The notes beneath the pieces are model-generated. The model made no database searches, was not told the DNA's origin, and worked only from the letters and a program-made list of their open reading frames with translations. Below, one piece after another: positions 61,201 through 64,000 of a stretch of DNA of 64,000 nucleotides (its first letter is position 1; the number at the start of each line of letters is the position of its first letter). The stretch covers positions 19,115,736-19,179,735 of the forward strand of contig CM072893.1 of assembly GCA_037013685.1 (NCBI GenBank), in the 5' to 3' direction. Source of the stretch: Acridotheres tristis. Lineage: Eukaryota; Chordata; Aves; Passeriformes; Sturnidae. A program made the position numbers and the translations under genes.

Positions 61201-62452
61201 TCTTCCCCTCATCATCTCTTCCTTTCCAGGAATACAACTCCCCTTGATTTAAAATACCTCTAAAAATCCAACTCACTGGGGCTCCTGTGTATTGAAGGTC
61301 ACCAAGCACCTTTCTGTTGTCCTTTTAAGCTAAGCAATTTGTATGTGAAGCCTGGATGTGTACTGCATAGTGTGTAACAGGAGTTTCATGTTCTGCTTTT
61401 CAGCACTGGCATCTTCAGACTGACTAATGCAGGCATGCTAGAAGTTTCTGCTTGTAAAAAGAAGGGATTCCATCCACATACAAAGGACCCTAGGTTATTT
61501 AATGTAAGTATATCATTCAACACAGTTTTTACTATTCAAACTCTTGAGATCAGATTTCTTAATAATTTTCCCCCGTTTTGCAAATTCATTACCTTAATTC
61601 ACTGACCAAGGTAGATAGATATCAGGAGACTACTTAAGCCATGAGGTGAGTGTTACAAGCTGCCATTCGAAGGATGGTTAACCAGATGTAGTTGCTATCA
61701 GTCACCACTTTTACCTGCTTTCAGAAGGAGCAAAACCCACATTTTCAAATGGGAGTTACTCTTACGCTCTTCAGTTTTTAAGCAATGAATCAGTTCATCT
61801 CTCCAATTTTAGTGTCCCAACAAAACATCCCAGCTGCTTCAAAATGCAGCTATAAGTAGGTTAAGCCCTATTTCCTTCATTGCCAAAAGCTTGCCCTGGC
61901 TTCTCTGAGCATTTCTCAGTAACTGCTGTATCTTTTGATGTTTTAGTAGCAAAATGGTGTATGGCTGAGCAGGACAGTCAGTCAGAACTGTCTTCCTGCT
62001 AACACTGACATCTCTGATAAGAGTCTTTACCTTTGAATAATTAGGGGTTTGGGTTTTTTAACGGGGTTCACTTCCAATACAGAAGCACCTCCTATAGCTT
62101 AAAATATAATGATCCAATCCAGAGAAGTCATGCTGAGAGACATTGGAAATTATGTGTTGTCAGGCTCTCTGAATGTCAGCATTAGTCCTCAAAAGGCAGA
62201 AGTCAGAGTTCTTTGTTTTGTTCTCTTTTTCATCGAGTGTAGAGATAATGAGAAGGCAGTCCAGCTCTGAAAAAGTTAAGATTTTTTGTTCCACGTAGGC
62301 TCTTTTCAGTGTTTTTTTACAGAAGTAGTTAATGAATGAAGTTACTGGGTATTTTACTGAGATTTCTGAGAGTAATGGGTTGTCTTCTTCTGCAGCCATG
62401 TACCCATGTGGTTGGGAAAGACATAAAGATAATTGTGCTGGATCTGAGGTGA
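52238..62452 (+). CDS. STAMBPL1: STAMBPL1 (AMSH-like protease), K63-specific JAMM deubiquitinase
   Basis: A zinc metalloprotease that cleaves Lys63-linked ubiquitin chains on endosomes. Coding exons: 52238-52267, 53171-53388, 54806-54881, 56319-56414, 57034-57388, 57975-58099, 58993-59130, 59773-59885, 61404-61503, 62396-62452. They total 1,308 bases (435 residues, against 436 in human as I recall it), with consistent phases and GT-AG borders. The start ATG has AACAACATGG context and gives [10 protein letters not shown]. Residues 11-140 form the N-terminal MIT/USP8-dimer-like region, and 141-195 a charged helical stretch. The JAMM domain has Glu291 ([11 protein letters not shown]), [14 protein letters not shown] with His346, His348 and Asp359, and a second zinc site His361, Cys401, His407, His409 ([10 protein letters not shown]). 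It ends [10 protein letters not shown]. The 5' UTR exon probably lies in the CpG island at 39,580-40,025, giving a first intron of about 12 kb. All hallmark residues are present. Confidence 0.96.
52552..52582. repeat. (TTTA)n microsatellite, STAMBPL1 intron 2
   Basis: Seven to eight tandem TTTA units. Confidence 0.9.
57034..57388 (+). CDS. STAMBPL1: STAMBPL1 exon 5, helical linker and STAM-binding-like motif
   Basis: The longest coding exon (355 bp, residues 141-259). It begins with a basic and acidic helical region ([20 protein letters not shown], then [20 protein letters not shown]). A less conserved Ser-rich linker follows, ending in [18 protein letters not shown]. The segment PPVERVLKP (242-250) resembles the STAM SH3-binding motif of AMSH. 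The donor is CAGA|GTAAGT. Confidence 0.94.
59773..59885 (+). CDS. STAMBPL1: STAMBPL1 exon 8, JAMM core
   Basis: This 113-bp exon encodes [13 protein letters not shown] and then [18 protein letters not shown]. It supplies the second His (348) and Asp359 of the JAMM zinc site; the first His (346) is the last codon of the preceding exon at 58993-59130. His361 belongs to the structural zinc site typical of AMSH proteins. Confidence 0.95.
60400..60570 (+). mobile_element. CR1 LINE 3' end fragment
   Basis: The stretch resembles the 3' UTR tail of chicken repeat 1 elements: GGAACAGGTTACCCAGAG, CTGGACATGGTCCTGG, then GGACTAGACAATCTTCAGAAGCTCC and CCAACTTCAAGGAATTTGTGATTCT. It is truncated at the 5' end, as most copies are, has many substitutions, and lies in STAMBPL1 intron 9. 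It is the main clue that the genome is avian or at least sauropsid. Confidence 0.8.
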
Positions 62453-62680
62453 TACCAATGAACCACATCAATGTTACTCTACAAAAGGCCAAAAGAGAAA
62501 AACGGATTCCTGTCTTTTCCTACATTTTCAGAAATTACTTTTATATTTATACATTTTAGATTGAATGGTTTGATATTTATTGCTCTAGCCTGTTTTGGAG
62601 TTATTTTGTTGCTCTGTCAAGATGGAGTTCAGTGGCATTAACCCTGAATCTGTAAACAAATCTCACCCATAAAACACAAC

Positions 62681-62686
62681 AATAAA
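62681..62686 (+). promoter_or_regulatory. STAMBPL1: STAMBPL1 poly(A) signal
   Basis: An AATAAA hexamer 229 bases after the stop codon, in an AT-rich 3' UTR with GT/T-rich sequence following within about 50 bases. It is the first canonical signal after the stop. Confidence 0.6.
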
Positions 62687-62692
62687 ATGAAC

Positions 62693-64000
62693 TTCAAACT
62701 GCAGTAACTGTGTTGAAATAGGTAATGCTTGTTTTGTCACTCGTTCACATTAATTGCCTTCTGAGAATTAGATCTTTTTAACTTTGGTTGGCTTTTTGCA
62801 ACTTCCAGATATGTACATCTCTTACAGCTTCAGTAAATTTAAGTTATATGTAGTAGAGGCAAATCCATCAGTTTATGTGATATTTTTTCGTCCTTTTCTC
62901 CAGTCCAACTTCTACAGCTCAAGTTTCAGCTATTAAGCAGAAAATACTTAGAAATACCCAAATCCTTTACCTGAGAGCTGGTCCTCACCATTTTGGGATA
63001 GCAGGGATGCATCAGAGTCCCTTGGCAAAATGTGTCTTCTCCATCAGCCTGCCAGTAGAGACTTTAAATTGAAAAACACTTCTTATCCTGAAAAGGATTC
63101 CCTGGATCTATCTAGAGTTAGACAAAAAGATCTAGACAGAGTTAGAAGGAAGAACCATACAAAGTTATTTGCTTTTACAAGAGTTTATTTAGTAACTGTT
63201 CCAAGAACCTAGATGACCTATACTTTAAATAATAAGGTTAGTACAAAGAGGGTTGCAACATGTGCTAACAGTCAGAAGCTGGACAAGATCTGGAACCCCG
63301 GGGTTATGAAGACATGGTAAATAACAGGTGCTGTTGCAAAGAACTTACAGTTTGAAAGATAACAAGTAATAGACAAGTGAGGTAAACTATTGAATTGAGA
63401 GAGGAAAATAGGTTAATGAAAATAAATAGCATCCTTTATCCTGAGCTCTAATGAATACAGATTGCAGCAAGTTCCTTAGAAGCGACCTTTTCCAGGTCTG
63501 TCTCAGTGAATTCTTTATATATATATACTTCTAAGGTGGTATTACTCGCTTCAGCTTCTATGCATATACTTCTATCTGATCTGTTTAAGATTATAAATGG
63601 AACAGAAAAATCACAGAAAAAATTATTTTAGCTACTTTGAACGCATTACCCCCTTAAAAAAAGTTCTGAAGAGAAAGTATATTAAGCCAGCTTAATTACC
63701 CTTTAGATCTTGCTAGAAATCACAAAATAAAAATAATAGGCTGCACTCATCCTGAGGGCATACAATAGGAAAATCATATGTTTGACCTACTATTAGTGTT
63801 TAGATATGCTCCCAAAGGAACAAGTTTTATTTCTTTAAAGAAAATACAGAACTGTGGTACATATCATACACCCCTGGGCCATGCACTGTAAGAAATTAGC
63901 TTTTCCAGCATGACAGCTGTGAAGTAAGAAGTGATGTGGATAGATAATATTTCTGGATAGAGCAGATGCAAAGCAGAGTGCCCATGCTCATCCTGATATT
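62693..64000. other. Downstream intergenic sequence, nothing recognised
   Basis: AT-rich sequence after the STAMBPL1 poly(A) signal, with a short TA microsatellite near 63,520. In human the next gene is ACTA2 on the minus strand; no actin exon is visible here. Confidence 0.5.

Overview
The window is eukaryotic, from a vertebrate and most likely a bird. Genes are split by GT-AG introns. There is one CR1-type LINE tail, and there are two solo LTRs with 5-bp target duplications. The gene content (acid lipase of the LIPM/LIPA family, an ANKRD22-like first exon, STAMBPL1) matches the conserved lipase-ANKRD22-STAMBPL1 neighbourhood known from human 10q23. I cannot name the species.

Layout: 1-477 is left flank. 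From about 478 to 38,089 there is a young tandem segmental duplication. Unit A is about 478-18,743 and unit B about 18,744-37,724, followed by a 365-bp start of a third unit (37,725-38,089). Away from exons A and B differ by very roughly 0.5-1% by eye. Each unit carries an intact nine-coding-exon, 402-residue, secreted acid lipase on the + strand (A: 7,769-16,986; B: 25,893-36,587) with Ser-Asp-His triad residues in place. Upstream of each lipase, on the minus strand, sit an ANKRD22-like first coding exon and a few splice-flanked exon candidates that I do not recognise. Beyond about 38,089 the near-identity stops, but patchy, much older similarity to the same unit continues to about 39,000.

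A CpG island at 39,580-40,460 marks the promoter and first exon of STAMBPL1 (AMSH-like, a JAMM zinc deubiquitinase, + strand). Its ten coding exons run from 52,238 to 62,452 and give a complete 435-residue protein, with a 12-kb first intron. A poly(A) signal lies 229 bp after the stop. The last 1.3 kb looks empty.

Mobile DNA: one 1,457-bp solo LTR (5-bp target duplication) lies in intron 1 of lipase B only, so it inserted after the duplication or was lost from A. A 1,456-bp LTR of the same architecture and orientation lies in STAMBPL1 intron 1. A CR1 3' end lies in STAMBPL1 intron 9.

The most unusual signal is that the two lipase copies differ more in exons than in introns. By my count there are about 40 differences in 1,209 coding bases, 19 of them amino-acid changes, concentrated in exon 6 (cap region; about 17 of 141 bases) and beside the active-site residues, while exons 2, 5 and 8 are identical. 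This fits small gene-conversion patches from another paralogue, selection on substrate specificity, or both. I found no bacterial-type system, CRISPR array or RNA gene. All coordinates and differences were read by eye, with no alignment software.
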